The notes under the pieces were generated by a model. That model saw only the letters and a list, made by a program, of their open reading frames with translations, was not told the origin of the DNA and made no database searches. From assembly GCA_039000515.1 (NCBI GenBank), contig JBCFYV010009882.1, positions 62,600,817 through 62,664,816 of the forward strand: 64,000 bases of DNA. Reading direction: 5' to 3'. Within the stretch, counting starts at the first letter, position 1. Each line of letters starts with the position of its first letter. This DNA is from Timema cristinae (taxonomy: Eukaryota; Arthropoda; Insecta; Phasmatodea; Timematidae). The translations under genes were made by a program, and so were the position numbers. Shown one piece after another: positions 35,979 through 47,558 of this stretch.

Positions 35979-36105
35979 CTTGAGTCTCTGTTCTGTACGG
36001 AGGAGGACGCCCCAACCTATTTTGAAAGTTTTGAGTTAGACAACAACAGCGTAGCGTCGGGCGGTCATGTGTTTGACACCAGTTATAGTTATAAGTTGAA
36101 AATAG
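35979..36105 (+). CDS. Weak candidate internal exon
   Basis: Bounded by CCTACAG at 35978 and GTCAGT at 36106. The open frame gives LESLFCTEEDAPTYFESFEL and on through SGGHVFDTSYSYKLKI. The acidic, Ser/Tyr-rich composition looks coding, and the segment is GC-richer than its flanks. The pyrimidine tract is weak and the family is unknown. Confidence 0.22.
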
Positions 36106-36324
36106 GTCAGTGAATGGAACTGCTCGGTAGGGACATTTATAGAATGAAGACCTTATTCAAAACTCTTTCAATTAGTTCTAAATCCTACATCACATATATG
36201 CACTTGTATATTAAATAATCTATTTCAATAAACAATATCAAAATGCACCCCACATTGCAGCCACACTAGTTCCCAATGTATTATGTTTCCTCAGTAGCAG
36301 ATTACAATAATATATATCAACATG

Positions 36325-36372
36325 GTCTAAGCGTATAACCCTAATGTATAGCAAGACATGGTGCTAAAAAAA
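36325..36372 (+). mobile_element. SINE 3' tail fragment
   Basis: AAGCGTATAACCC then AGCAAGACATGGTGCTAAA match the family A/B tail. No body can be recognised upstream. Confidence 0.5.
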
Positions 36373-36379
36373 ATCGGCG

Positions 36380-37780
36380 TTCAATAAACACAAAAAACAT
36401 ATAGTTCATAATAAACCAAATTAAAATAGTAAGAAATTGCAATAACATATTAAATATGGTTTTATTTTCAATTATATAACACATCATTAGATCCATGCAA
36501 AAATCATAAAATTATGTATGTCGGTATTGTACACTACACAACTCATAACTGTCACAATGTTACTATCTAAACATATTTTCATAAATATAAATTTTGAGTT
36601 GAGAATTTCAAGATAATATTTAATACGTGAATTTTCATATTAAAGTGTAACTGGATTTTACGAATTCGCACAACTGGACAATTAATGTACTTCGACCAGT
36701 AGCGTATTCTAGTTTTTGATCATATTTTGCCTTTCTACTTCTAAATGAATATACTTAAAATAAATGTTAATATACAACACAAATATAATTTGTGATTTTT
36801 TTTCTTAAAATCAAGTATTAATATAATCAATTTAAAAAATATATAAAATTTGTTTTTAAACGTTTCAAAAGTGAAGATAACTATAAATATGAAGGTTATA
36901 GGAAGAACAATGTAGACTATTAAATTGAGTTAGATTTGAAAAATTCAAATAAAGTATAGCTAATCCCAAACCTCCCAAAAATCAAATAGGTTATGAATAA
37001 ACCAGCTATTAAAGAGGAAGCCGTTCTGAGCAACTAACATTGTCTACCATGCAGAGTAGTGTTCTCTAATTTTCATTGGACACTCTCACCTCTTATTAGG
37101 TAGAGCCCACTAGATGTAAAATGATAAACAAATTGTAAGACAACAAAGAGTGGAAATGATTAGAGTGAACTATGAGCTAGAGCTGAGATCTTTTTATACC
37201 CTGGACCTCTTGGTAGGTTTAGTAAAATCCCTTTTCTTAATAATACTTTAAATTATATTAAAAAAACCACACAGGAAACCTTTTTTTTAATACATTTTAA
37301 ACAAACTAGTAAATCCTTGCGAAACTTTTGCACGTTAAAACCTCCCCACCCCGCACCCCTCCCAAAAAAATTTGTCTTCTTTGGGTTGTTGAAATTAAAT
37401 ACCCAGCGAAGTGTATACACAAAATAGCAGAGAGAGTTTATTAATGTGAACATATTTACAATTTACAATACCTCTTTGTATACAATATTTGATGTCATAA
37501 TGCAATTATCAATTTTCTTTTAACTTAAATCTTAAACAAACAATGTGTTTTAACGTAAACTTAGTATTCTATGTTAGAAGTAAGTAAAAAATTATATCTA
37601 CTGACACTTTATTCATCGCTGTAGGCTTTTTATAAGTTGAGAGAAAGGGATGTTGACAAAACAAATAATATTTAGGATAAAACAAACTAGTTATCGATAT
37701 GGTCATGTATGTGTTTTTTCATTAAACAGTAAATAACAAGACAATACATATATAGTATGGAAGTTAAATTTTGTGTGTAT
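36380..37780. other. AT-rich stretch with no recognised feature
   Basis: The C-rich string at 37344-37368 is the only compositional oddity. Confidence 0.35.
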
Positions 37781-37797
37781 GTGTGTGTTTTAACTTT

Positions 37798-38024
37798 GCG
37801 TCGTACTGCCCGTTTGGGCTACATGCATCTGTTCTGAATATAGTAATATTCTAGGTATGAGGAAGGTTGAATTTAGAATAAGTGTACCCAGATTTGGTGA
37901 ACAGCGATTCATGAAAAACCACTTTCAGTACACCCGGCCGGGATTCAAATCCCGATCTCTCCGTCAAAAGCAGTCCAATATATTGAGATAGTTATGCCCT
38001 AGACCATTCGAACACCGATGCGGG
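37798..38024 (-). mobile_element. SINE family A, subtype A2
   Basis: Reversed tail GCGTCGTACTGCCCGTTTGG, reversed box B GGGATTCAAATCCCGATCTC, head end ACCATTCGAACACCGATGCG. Confidence 0.85.
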
Positions 38025-38394
38025 ACAAGTTAAATTTAAATTCAAACTTTAAATAATATTGTGGTTTATTTCCTACATTTATATTTGAAGTAAATGCTAA
38101 TTTTTTTTAGAAGTTAGAGAAAATAAAGATATACTTTAATTTTGATTAAGGTGCACAGCCAATATGAACTCACTACACTGACCCCAGGTTTAAATCCCCT
38201 GAGCTAGATTGTTTGACGCTTGATAGGGAGTTCGTGTGTACTATGGGGTGGAGGAATGGGTGGTTTATCACTTCCTATCCAGGGGAATGTTGCTACAATA
38301 CCCTTTACCTTATTAAAACCTCTAATAGCCCCATAACCTTAACAACCTTGATACCTATATCGATTAGGACGCGGAGTAAACGTAAAGTTTGTGT

Positions 38395-38586
38395 AGTCTT
38401 ATTTGTCGGTAACCAGAAGTTAGATTTCAAATTCCAAACTGTTGTTCTGAGGTTTTCTTTCCCTAAGTGGTTTCCCACTCTCCCTTTCCACACACATGCG
38501 TAGATATTTTTTATCTAAATCTTTAGCTTATTCATCCTTACCCCATTAGTGAAGAACAATTTGGATATCCCAGACAAGTCTTAAGA
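38395..38586 (+). mobile_element. Degenerate SINE, family A-like
   Basis: Body TTTCCCACTCTCCCTTTCCA followed by CCATTAGTGAAG and GGATATCCCAGACAAGTC in the tail position. The head is diverged. Confidence 0.6.
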
Positions 38587-38754
38587 GTCAACACACAAAA
38601 AATATTTATGTTAATTAACAAATAATACAAAAAGTGTATTACTTAGAGAAAAAAAAGATACTAGCAGATCTAACACAAGGACTAATTAAAATCTAATATA
38701 AAGGCGTCGTTATTGGATAATATTTAAAAGGGGATCTCTATAATTGCCCTAGAG

Positions 38755-38980
38755 CAGGCATGTCAAATTCACGGTCCTATCCTTGATCAGTGATGAATAA
38801 AAATTAAAATTGACCCTATTCATTTTATGAACGTTGAAGAAATATAACATTTTGGAATGAGATACCTACTTGGAATTTTGGCATAGTTTGTAAAATTCTG
38901 GCATATGAAGTTAGTCGGCGAATCTACTCTTATTTAAACAGGGATCGATAATTATTACCAAACATTATTTAATTTAGGCA
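38755..38980 (+). mobile_element. hAT-like 5' end fragment
   Basis: CAGGCATGTCAAATTCACGG at 38755 resembles the common hAT start CAGGGGTGTCAAACTC. No partner end was found, so the right limit is arbitrary. Confidence 0.35.
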
Positions 38981-39149
38981 CCACATATGTGTAATGTTTG
39001 GTAGAACATACGTTTGTTAACGGTTATTTTTTCACCTAAGAAAGAACAAACACCGGAGAGATCTTGTCTTGAGAACACAGATTTGTCAAAGATTATAAAT
39101 ACGATTTTATCATAAGATTTTTAAAGCCCGACACTAACTCCATTGTTAC

Positions 39150-39408
39150 CCGATTCGGTGGCCACGTGGTCTACCACGCTACCCTCGTGTTGGACGTCTA
39201 CTGCCAAAGACGGGGATATCAGGGTTCGATACCGGTTGGGTGCACTTATGGTATTTTATAAATTGTTTTCCACTCTCCCTCCACAAGGATGCGGGTGCAT
39301 TTCCTCTCAATTAAGCCTAGCTAATCCCTAACTTATTAGTGTTATTAGTACATAGGCCATTATTAGTACATTACCAAACGGTTAGTAAGACGAGGTGCTA
39401 AAAAAACA
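39150..39408 (+). mobile_element. SINE family A, subtype A2, with target-site duplication
   Basis: Head TTCGGTGGCCACGTGGTCTA, box B AGGGTTCGATACCGG, body TTTTCCACTCTCCCTCCAC, tail TTAGTAAGACGAGGTGCTAA. The flanks ccattgttac (39140-39149 and 39409-39418) are identical 10-bp duplications. It lies immediately before the head of another A2 copy. Confidence 0.88.
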
Positions 39409-39420
39409 CCATTGTTACTC

Positions 39421-39445
39421 GCTTCGGTGGCCGCATGGTCTTAGG
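39421..39445 (+). mobile_element. SINE A2, 5' part (split copy)
   Basis: GCTTCGGTGGCCGCATGGTC TTAGG is the first 25 bp of an A2 head. The rest of the same copy resumes at 40367 after the insertion at 39446-40366. Confidence 0.8.
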
Positions 39446-39805
39446 CAATGATTGAGAAATTTTCCCGAACAGTGTGCCACTTAAGGACTAGCATAATTAT
39501 AATTTAGTCCAGTGTGCCAGCTCTTATTTAAGATTTTTAATAATATGTTCATTAATTTAAGACCCGCCTCGGTGGCGTAGTTGGCTAACGCGCTAGTCGT
39601 GTTGAGCCTGACTGCTGAGGACGGGGAGATCGAGTTTCGAATATCGGTCGGGTGAACTCAGGGTGGTTTTTCCTAAATGGTTTTCCACTCTCCCTCCACG
39701 CAAATGCGGGTTCACTTCCTTTAATTCAACCTTACCAATTCCTAATCCATTAGTGTAATTAGTACTTAAGTGTATAACCTTAACGGGTAGTAAGACGCGG
39801 TGCTA

Positions 39806-39845
<40 letters not shown>

Positions 39846-40366
39846 TTAATTTAAGCTAGTCGAATATAACAAAATGTAATGAATAACTCACAACCAATAC
39901 TCAATATTTTAATAATTGCTGAATTTAAGGTAGGGAGGTTTAGTAAATTATCGAATAAAGTGTCCTAGACCAAATCATTTTCAATAACTTAAATTAAAAG
40001 CATATAGATTAGTACATTCAGTGAAACGTAGACAATAAATATATATGTTAAAATCCAAAACTTAATCATAATTTCAATATTAATTTGAAAACTGTTGAAT
40101 TTTTTATAGCCAAGTAATTTATTTTCGGTTAATAGCTTTTTGTTTTGAACGAAACACAAGATGCGCTTAAGTATGGGCAAAGACGTTTTCTAACCATTGA
40201 ATTCATAAACCAATAGTGCAATGACATTGAATGGAATGGTGGTCGAAATATTTTTAATTTCAAAATATAATTCACCCAGTGGTAAAAGTTTATTTTTAAT
40301 GCCGGGGAGCCAGCCAAATCTTGTTCGTATATCACCTAGTGGCACGCGTGCCATACGCCATACCTG
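39446..40366. mobile_element. hAT-like element inserted in a SINE head
   Basis: It begins CAATGATTGAGAAATTTTCC and contains CAGTGTGCCACTTAAGGACT. It ends TGGCACGCGTGCCATACGCC followed by ATACCTG, whose complement starts CAGGTATGG. The 8-bp flanks gtcttagg (39438-39445) and ctctaagg (40367-40374) both derive from the SINE string gtctaagg. TGTGCC/GGCACGCGTGCC-type subterminal repeats fit hAT. The element carries the younger SINE at 39562-39844 and has no transposase frame. Confidence 0.55.
39562..39844 (+). mobile_element. SINE family A, subtype A1, young full-length copy
   Basis: Head CCTCGGTGGCGTAGTTGGCT, box B-like GAGTTTCGAATATC, body TTTTCCACTCTCCCTCCACG, tail TAGTAAGACGCGGTGCTAA then (TAA)n. 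The 11-bp duplications attaatttaag (39551-39561 and 39845-39855) are identical. Intact duplications and near-consensus sequence make it one of the youngest copies in the window. Confidence 0.95.
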
Positions 40367-40605
40367 CTCTAAGGCTTTACTCTCGCAATAGACTAGACTG
40401 CCAATGATGAGGAATTCAGTGTTCGATCCCAATCGGATGTACTGAAGATGATTTTTATAAATAATTTACCAATTTCTCTCACTAAAATGCGGGTACATTT
40501 CATTTAAATGCAGTTTTCCTCATCCCAGACCCATTAAAGCAATCAGTTTATAGGCGTAGGTTATAACACCAAACAGACAGTAAGACACGGTGACAAAAAA
40601 AGAAT
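40367..40605 (+). mobile_element. SINE A2, 3' part (split copy)
   Basis: Continues the copy begun at 39421: AAGGCTTTACTCTCGCAATA, box B GTGTTCGATCCCAATCGG, tail CAGTAAGACACGGTGACAAA. Confidence 0.8.
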
Positions 40606-40743
40606 AAGCTTTTTATTTTAAAATATATATTAGTTTATTGTCATATTTTCCCTGACGGTACTACTTTCAATACTTTTTATTCAAGTTATTGAAATTAATA
40701 TTTTATCAGACACACACTTTGAGAATGTAACACATTTTATTAT

Positions 40744-40985
40744 TTAAAATGGAGGTGTTATTAAAAATATTTTAAATCTACTAATGGGAAACAGGTGTTC
40801 ATTCTCAGGATTTTGTAGGATCAATCCTTCCTTAAATATAAGACAAATTTCGCAAAGCTGTTTCGTCAATGTGGTCAGTAGCTCCTTCTTACCCCACCAC
40901 TCCACCTTTTGCTGAACAGTTAACCAAGAGAAAGAAATGTTAAAGCTTTTCTCCATAATTCCTGCCATTCCCTCAAGGATCAAAG
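40744..40985 (-). CDS. Weak candidate coding segment
   Basis: The minus-strand open frame of about 80 codons reads ILEGMAGIMEKSFNISFSWL and later EWWGKKELLTTLTKQLCEIC. The Trp-, Lys- and Leu-rich composition looks protein-like and differs from the flanks. No convincing acceptor or donor was found and no family is recognised. On the other strand a perfect donor CAG/GTAAGT sits at 41019-41020, so the locus may be transcribed in either direction or be a decayed element. Confidence 0.2.
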
Positions 40986-41328
40986 ATGATATTTAATAAG
41001 TCGAGCCCTGATCACCCAGGTAAGTGTTAAAAAGGTAAACAACTACAAAAACTATACTCATAAAACTATGAATAATATAGTTTTTCATCAAATATTTTAC
41101 TATGGACGGTAAATTTCATACTCCTTATTAATGAACTGACAAATAATTAAGTTAATAATAATTACAAAATAATTTTAAATGCTTTTAATCAATATGTTAT
41201 CATTATACTAATAAACGTATATTTGTGTAAATAGTTCTTATACATTAAATTGTAAATCTTATTTTAAAATATATTTAGCTATTATGAAATGGTATACGCC
41301 TCCCATAAATTCTTAAGTTATACTACTA

Positions 41329-41582
41329 CCAGCTTCGGTTGTCGAATAGTCAAAGGCATAACTTTTTTAATATAACTGGACTGCCAATGACGTGGACATC
41401 AGGGTTTGAATCCTGTTTTGGTGTACTGAAAGTGTTTTTTTTACATAAATAGTATTCCATTCTTCCTCCACGAAAATGCCGCTACACTTCCCCTAAATTT
41501 GGATATATCCAATGCTAAAAATTAACCTAATTAGTACATACACTTTTAACCCAAACAGGCCATAAATTGCGATGACAAAAAA
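41329..41582 (+). mobile_element. SINE family A, subtype A2
   Basis: Head CAGCTTCGGTTGTCGAATAG, box B AGGGTTTGAATCCTG, body TTCCATTCTTCCTCCACG, and a diverged tail TAACCCAAACAGGCCATAAA. Confidence 0.8.
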
Positions 41583-41589
41583 TGTGTTA

Positions 41590-43260
41590 CATTACTTCTG
41601 CTTATAAATGTTTGTTATTACTGTATCTTGAAAGAGTGAAGAAAACTATGTTGCCTGAGCACCATAAAATACGAGGAAAATAGTTCATGAGCCTATACGC
41701 CCATTCAATCCTTCCTTAGCCTATTCAACTTGTCGGAGAGTTAAAACAATTATTCAAATTAGTTAAGTTGCTACTGACTTACTTTGTGTGCAAGTTTCAC
41801 TGTCGAATGAGCGTTAATCAAGATATAACCTTATCTGCCTTCTTCATTGCCACACAACTGGAGATTGCTTTGTGACTAAGGTAGTATATTACTTCTGCCT
41901 ACCATATAAAGTTTTCACTGAATGGTCTACGAACACTGACACATTCAATTAATCATCTGGAAATACATTGATCATTGTATGAGTCCATAGGACTCTATTA
42001 TTATGATCATAAAAAGCATTTGGAACTTTAAAAAAAACTTCAATGTCTTTTGTTTTTATTCATGAAAAGAATAACAGGTTACTCAATATACTATTTTTAA
42101 ACATATATATAAATATATATAACATATCTAAATCAATTTTTTTAAAGAATGAGTTAAAGTATTTAAACTTAAATTTTCCTGAAGTATTATTTGGCAGAAT
42201 AACCAAGTCGCCATTAAAAGAAATAGTTAGTACACGTGAGAAGTATTGTCAGTAACGCTTTAAAAATATATTCTGTGTAGCGACATAACACAACTTTGCA
42301 AAGCTTATTAACACAAATTGGGATAAAACTACTCTTACTGATAAAAATCAGTTGTTAATTTATCTATTTGTGAGATATTTTAGTTTTTAAATACAAAATT
42401 AGAACAAATTAAAGTATTTATAAATTAAACTAATAAAAACCTAAATTAAAAATTAATCTAGGTGGTTAAAGGGCACAAATAATATTTTCTAGGGGTTTCC
42501 TCTATTACATTTAATTATGACTTTGTCAGCCCATTTAAGAAGATAGGTAAAGTTCTAAATCATTTTCTAGAACCTTGTTTTATAATTAACCATTATAAGA
42601 CCATACTGACTTCGCTAATATGTCCTAATCGTTAATCTTGTTAGTGTATTTCCACATATAGCCTTCAGACGATCTGTTTCGATGTAGTGGGGCTTTGTTT
42701 TTGTTCAAGTGTACCCTTGGGGGCCATTTTGAAATGATTTCTGATAATTAGAGCCCCACTACGTGTAAATGATGACTTGTCATTTTTATATGGAGCTGAG
42801 ACACTATAAGAATAATTATCTCTGGACATTGAAAACCCAAAATACTCCAATGAAATAAGGACAAATAGGTTGATTTTAATCAACTACATTCAACCCAACA
42901 AGACGGATGAGCTGAGATTGGTCTTACAAATTCAAAACTGTTAATAGTTTTTTCTTCGTTTTAAAAATAACTTGAAGCATTTAGGTGCATTTTAGTTGTG
43001 ATTTATTTTTCAACTTATACCTGTTCACCTCATTTATTGTATTATCCATCAATATTTCATATACTGCTGCAATATAAACTGGTTTCCAAGCCAACGGGAA
43101 GGTTTTTCAGCGAATAGGTCAACCAAGTTAGACTATGTACGAAAACAAAGATAATGTCACCATTTAATAGATACTAATATAGATCGTTTACCTACAAATA
43201 CACTATCCAACTCGGCCAAGATAAACTGTATGGTCAAACGGAAACATCATATTTGGATTC
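41590..43260. other. AT-rich stretch with no recognised feature
   Basis: A minus-strand open frame at 42665-42883 overlaps a short imperfect inverted repeat (AGTGGGGCTTTG near 42686 and GAGCCCCACTACG near 42752), which suggests a small structured element rather than a gene. Confidence 0.3.
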
Positions 43261-43275
43261 ATGTTTAGAAAATAA

Positions 43276-43569
43276 ATTATTATTATTATTATTATTATTA
43301 TTAGCACCGCGTCTTACTACCCGTTCGGGTTATACGCACTTACGCTAATGTGTAATGGTAGGGTGATTGTGAGATGAAATGAAGGACCTACAGTTTAACG
43401 TGGAATCCGAACCACGGTGGAGGCCTGGCATTCCCCACATTCACAAGATATATTGTCAGAGGTGAAGGAAGGGTTTGGAAATCAGATAAATCTGTGCCGG
43501 GACCGAGGCTTGAACACCAGCCGCCAGCACAGAAGTCTGACACCTTACCCCTAGACCACCAGGTCACCT
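43276..43569 (-). mobile_element. SINE family B, full length
   Basis: (TTA)n then GCACCGCGTCTTACTACCCG, body CCGAACCACGGTGGAGGCC, reversed head CTTACCCCTAGACCACCAGG. AAATAAATTATT occurs on both sides (43270-43281 and 43570-43581); on the left it overlaps the TTA tract. Confidence 0.9.
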
Positions 43570-43861
43570 AAATAAATTATTCATAACTTCAATAAATGTA
43601 AAGTATTCCATCTGCTATGCAGAACATTTTTTAAAATGATAATGTTTGTGAAGGTAATTTAATGTTACCAATAATTATTTTCAATTGACATTAAGTTTGA
43701 ACAAATGAACGAAATTCATTTTAAGTGTTAATTTTCTTTATTTTATTATTTTTTCGTATCAAGAGAAAGTATTAAAATAGTGAAATAAAGCTGTCATGAA
43801 ATTTTGATAAATCTTTACATTTTATGTGAACCCGAACACAAAAAAGGGATAATACAATTCT

Positions 43862-44350
43862 CTCCGTCCCCTTGTCTTTCTGGTCCTGACCACAGATCCA
43901 AAACGGTTTGATGGATTTTGTTCAAACTTTATATTAATTAGATTTTATAGAGAAGTTCCTTAGGATTTTTTATATTTTAAGCTTACCCCTTAAATTAAGT
44001 CTACCTTTCTACAGTTGAATGATTATATTGAAGTCAAAATTTTTGCCAAAATAGTTTCAATAATGTTGTTTGAAATTAAAATCTAGGGAGCTACTGACCT
44101 CCTAATTAACACTGTATACTTGGTTCATGGGTAGAAATTCACTAGAGAGTATTTTACTAACCAACTATTTTTGAGAATTCAAAATGTTTTGAAAATGCTC
44201 AAATGATTTTGTTTAAAATGTATATCTAGGGAGTATTCTGGATGGAAAATAAAACTTTATAATTTTTTAGAGGAGAGGATACTTGTTTAAGGGTAGTTTG
44301 GATATGACCTATTTTATTTTAATATTAAAAAATGGCCCCAGTGATTTTGT
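43862..44350 (+). repeat. Interspersed repeat copy 3 with ~145-bp internal periodicity
   Basis: It starts with TTGTCTTTCTGGTCC and ACGGTTTGATGGATTTTGTT, shared with 21610 and 27135. Downstream, TCAATAATGTTGTTTGAAAT (44049), TCAAATGATTTTGTTTAAAA (44199) and CCAGTGATTTTGTTTAAAAT (44338) recur at about 145-bp steps, twice followed by ATCTAGGGAG. This suggests an old short tandem array. Confidence 0.4.
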
Positions 44351-44930
44351 TTAAAATGGGTCTTGTTAAGTTTCCTACAATATTAATAACTATGTATTAT
44401 ATAGGCTTATATTTGTTTTTCTAATGAATAAATATATAACATAATATGAAATTGTTTGATTTTCATGAGAACAATTGTAGGATTGTGTTGTGCCAATTTT
44501 TCCTTTTTTTTTCCAATGTAACGATGTGACGCGCAATTTCTTGTTTGGATTCACTCCAATGATTTAGTTACGGACTTTTATTTAATTTTATTTTTAAAAA
44601 AATATTTAACAGGGGTCAATAACTGTGGAATAAACTCAAAACGGTGAGTTTTACTTACAGTCACTGGTCTAATAATGCCCTAATAAATAGGAAATTCCTT
44701 ATTCTGTTAATAACCATTGCAGATTTTAATTTTAGAATAGATTTAGGTCAAAAATACATTGATTAATTGTCATAAAAAGCAGCCCAGTGATTCATCAATA
44801 TTTTGCCTCACTTAGTTTATTTTAATTAAATGTTTGTTTTTAAATAATAAATGTTTACAATTTTATTTCATGAAATATTTGTCAGATGTGGGAAAGATAG
44901 TTGAAGGATCTGCTTCCAAATTCGTTTAAC

Positions 44931-45168
44931 TTTTTTTTTTGCCCACGTTTTATATCCCGTTCGTATTGTACTGATTTTATTTGCACTTATGAATAAGGAT
45001 GAGAAATTTATAATTTAAAAAAAATGTATTCATATTTTTATAAAAGGAGAGTATAAACATTATTTTTTAAAGTTCCATGATTAAAACACCCAAACTCACA
45101 CTAACAGCAATACAGAATAAATTAGCCAGCTATTTATACAACGCGCCAACTGATGTGGGTGAAACTTT
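44931..45168 (-). mobile_element. Degenerate SINE, family A-like
   Basis: Reversed tail GTTTTATATCCCGTTCGTAT at the left. At the right, the minus strand reads ATCAGTTGGCGCGTTGTA, a box A-like tRNA D-arm. The middle is diverged. Confidence 0.55.
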
Positions 45169-45169
45169 T

Positions 45170-46135
45170 TTAACAATCTCATAGAGATCTAGATTCGAGC
45201 TGAAGTGTAATTAATAAGTTAAAGCGGACCGATAAGATGTGTTCGTATTTAGATAAAATATCGTTTCTACGCACATGCAACCACTAGTGGCAAGATACAT
45301 TGTAACGAATAATTTTAAATACTTAGTAGTCATGAAAATATAAAATGGTTACTAGTTAAAGTCTTGCATATATTAAACGATTACAACATCTAAAATAGGT
45401 TATCAAGATGTTTTTATTACTGAGCCCAGAAGGCAAATCTTTCCTTTTTTATTTTTGACATGTTGCCTCTGACTTTTGGTTACCAAATTGTATGATTTGA
45501 TTGATGATCAACTACTTCACACAACTATATTAAGACGTATACATGCTTCCATTCGTAATGGTCACGGTAGGTTTTTTGTCTTCGTTAAGTCAACCAATTT
45601 GAACAAATGAGGACGTTGTCTTAGGTCAGAAGGAACAAAAAAAAATCGTCTGAGTTTTCCTACAGTGTTTAACTTTTTCTTTGTTTTTACAAGATCATAA
45701 ATGAATGAACCATTTTTTATAATTGAATAGTAAAGGGGTTTGGTTACGTATAGGTTTTATTAATTATTTAGGGCACATTTAATTGAGTGTGTTTTGGGGG
45801 GCGGGGGGAAACGTGCATTATTGGGGTTCCATGTGAAGGTCAATTAAAGTACAGATTTATTAATTATAACTAAGATAGTTATAAAGTATTTTTACCTATA
45901 TATAATTAGAATTAGGAGTTCCAAATATCTTGAAGTTTCTTACCATAAAGTATTCATAGTATCATTGCCTATATCTTTATTGTTTAGAAAAAATTGACAA
46001 TATTATAGCTTTAATGTTAAGTCAAATATTTTGAGTCCATACATACGTCCTACCAACCGTTCCTTATATTTCCAAATAGAATTGAAACATATATTTCTAT
46101 ATTTTATTTACATTATAAATTTTGAATTATTAATT
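45170..46135. other. AT-rich stretch with no recognised feature
   Basis: A G-rich string at 45795-45808 is the only compositional outlier. Confidence 0.35.
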
Positions 46136-46143
46136 ATATAAGA

Positions 46144-46383
46144 ACCTGTCATGGTGGCCATATGTTTAAATGCGTCACTATCGCAATAGACTAGACTGCC
46201 AGTGACTGGGAAATAGTGGTTCGAATCACGATAGGGTGTACGGAGGGTTGCTTTTCATTAGGGGTTTACCAATCTCCCTTAAAAATGTGGGTACATTTCC
46301 ACTAAATTCAACCTTCCTTATCGTTAACTCACTAGCGTAATTAGTACGTATTCGAATAATCTGAACAGTTATGCTTAAAAAAA
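46144..46383 (+). mobile_element. SINE family A, subtype A2
   Basis: Head ATGGTGGCCATATGTTTAAA, box B GTGGTTCGAATCACG, body TTTACCAATCTCCC, tail TAATCTGAACAGTTATGCTT. Confidence 0.82.
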
Positions 46384-46557
46384 TTGGAAATAAATTATCT
46401 TAGTAGGATGAACATTTTTGTAACAAAATCCATTACTAAACCAATATCAAAGAGTAGAATGTAAATATTCTTGTACGTACAACTTCCAACATGCAGTCAA
46501 TATTAGAAAAAAAAAATCACCCCCACTGTTCTCTACTCAAGATAAAAATAGTCTTAC

Positions 46558-46765
46558 CTCCCTAAACCTGGTGGCTTTGAAACAAGAGGGGTCAACTTCC
46601 AAAAAGTTGTCTCCATCACCCATACCACCGAAGAGCCCTCCCTTCTCGGTGCCCTTCCTTATATCTTCTTCGGGGAAACCCCCCGGGTTCAATCTGGGGG
46701 ACCAACCCAACTCAGGGAACTGAATTACTTGCGGTCGTTGTGTCAAGTATCCAAGGTTTCGTGGG
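46558..46765 (-). CDS. Candidate internal coding exon, unrecognised protein
   Basis: On the minus strand the segment ends TTTAGGGAG and is followed by the strong donor GTAAGA. The open frame gives QVIQFPELGWSPRLNPGGFP, then GGLFGGMGDGDNFLEVDPSC and ATRFRE. The base composition is far more GC-rich than the flanks, and the Gly/Pro/Asp-rich translation is not a repeat artefact. The upstream boundary is uncertain: the nearest in-frame acceptor is ACTAG at 46766-46770, with a poor pyrimidine tract, and another AG lies about 12 bp further. No domain is recognised. This is the best coding-exon candidate in the window. Confidence 0.42.
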
Positions 46766-47196
46766 CTAGTTTGAAGTACTCACAATATTGACTTCAATTA
46801 GCATGCATATTTCCCGACATATTATCCAACCGAAAGAAATACAGTGAAGTTATTTTTTAAGGATAAGGTGTCAATTCATTTGCCTACTATACAATTTATC
46901 GTTTATCGAAACTGTAGCTCGTAGAAAACAATAATTATTGTGCATTATTCATGCTGACCCTACAGTCTGCGTGACTATACCACCAAAATTTCGATCTCCT
47001 GTTGCTTGAAAGAAGTAACACATAGGATATATCAAATTTGTATAACATATTTGACTTAAAATTCTCCATTAAGTAAAGTAAAACGTTATGAATATCGGTT
47101 ATTGGGTTTGTGTTATGTTAAAATAATGGGGAAGAAAAGGTATGGACATAGTTTATCTAAGGTTAAGATAATTATTATATAGTTTACTAGACCATT

Positions 47197-47310
47197 CAGG
47201 AAAAATCACCCTCAGTTCACCTGACCAGGATCAAACCCCGATCTCCCCATCTTTGGCAGTTTAGTCCACCGCGAGAGTAGCGTGTTAGATCAGGTGGCCA
47301 CCGAAGCGGA
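47197..47310 (-). mobile_element. SINE family A2, 5' half
   Basis: Reversed box B GGATCAAACCCCGATCTCCC and head AGAGTAGCGTGTTAGATCAG ending GGCCACCGAAGCGG. The 3' half is missing. Confidence 0.8.
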
Positions 47311-47368
47311 TAAACCTCATTTTAAACACCTGAGGAAATCGCTAATATATTTTTTAGATTTTGTGGAT

Positions 47369-47558
47369 CGCTTTTTACTACGCCTTTAAGTTATCCGAAA
47401 ATTTACGCCAGTATAAAATCTGGGAGAATTTAGGAGAAATGTACTCTCAGATTAGTTTAGGTAGCGTAGGACACTATTTAGAAAATACCACCCTCATCAC
47501 ACTGGACAAACTTTCTAACACCTGAGCACACATAATAAACAATACAGTGTATTCTGAG
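47369..47558 (-). mobile_element. SINE family A2, 3' part of a split copy
   Basis: Reversed tail TTTTTACTACGCCTTTAAGT and body AAAATACCACCCTCATCACA. The head is displaced to 48003-48043 by the insertion at 47559-48002. Confidence 0.6.

Noticed and set aside
38213..38503. Overlapping frames on both strands
   Set aside because: Mostly degenerate SINE body; both strands open by composition.
41005..41025. Plus-strand CAG/GTAAGT donor with a short ATG frame before it
   Set aside because: No acceptor, promoter or protein-like frame supports an exon; a single 9-bp match is expected by chance.
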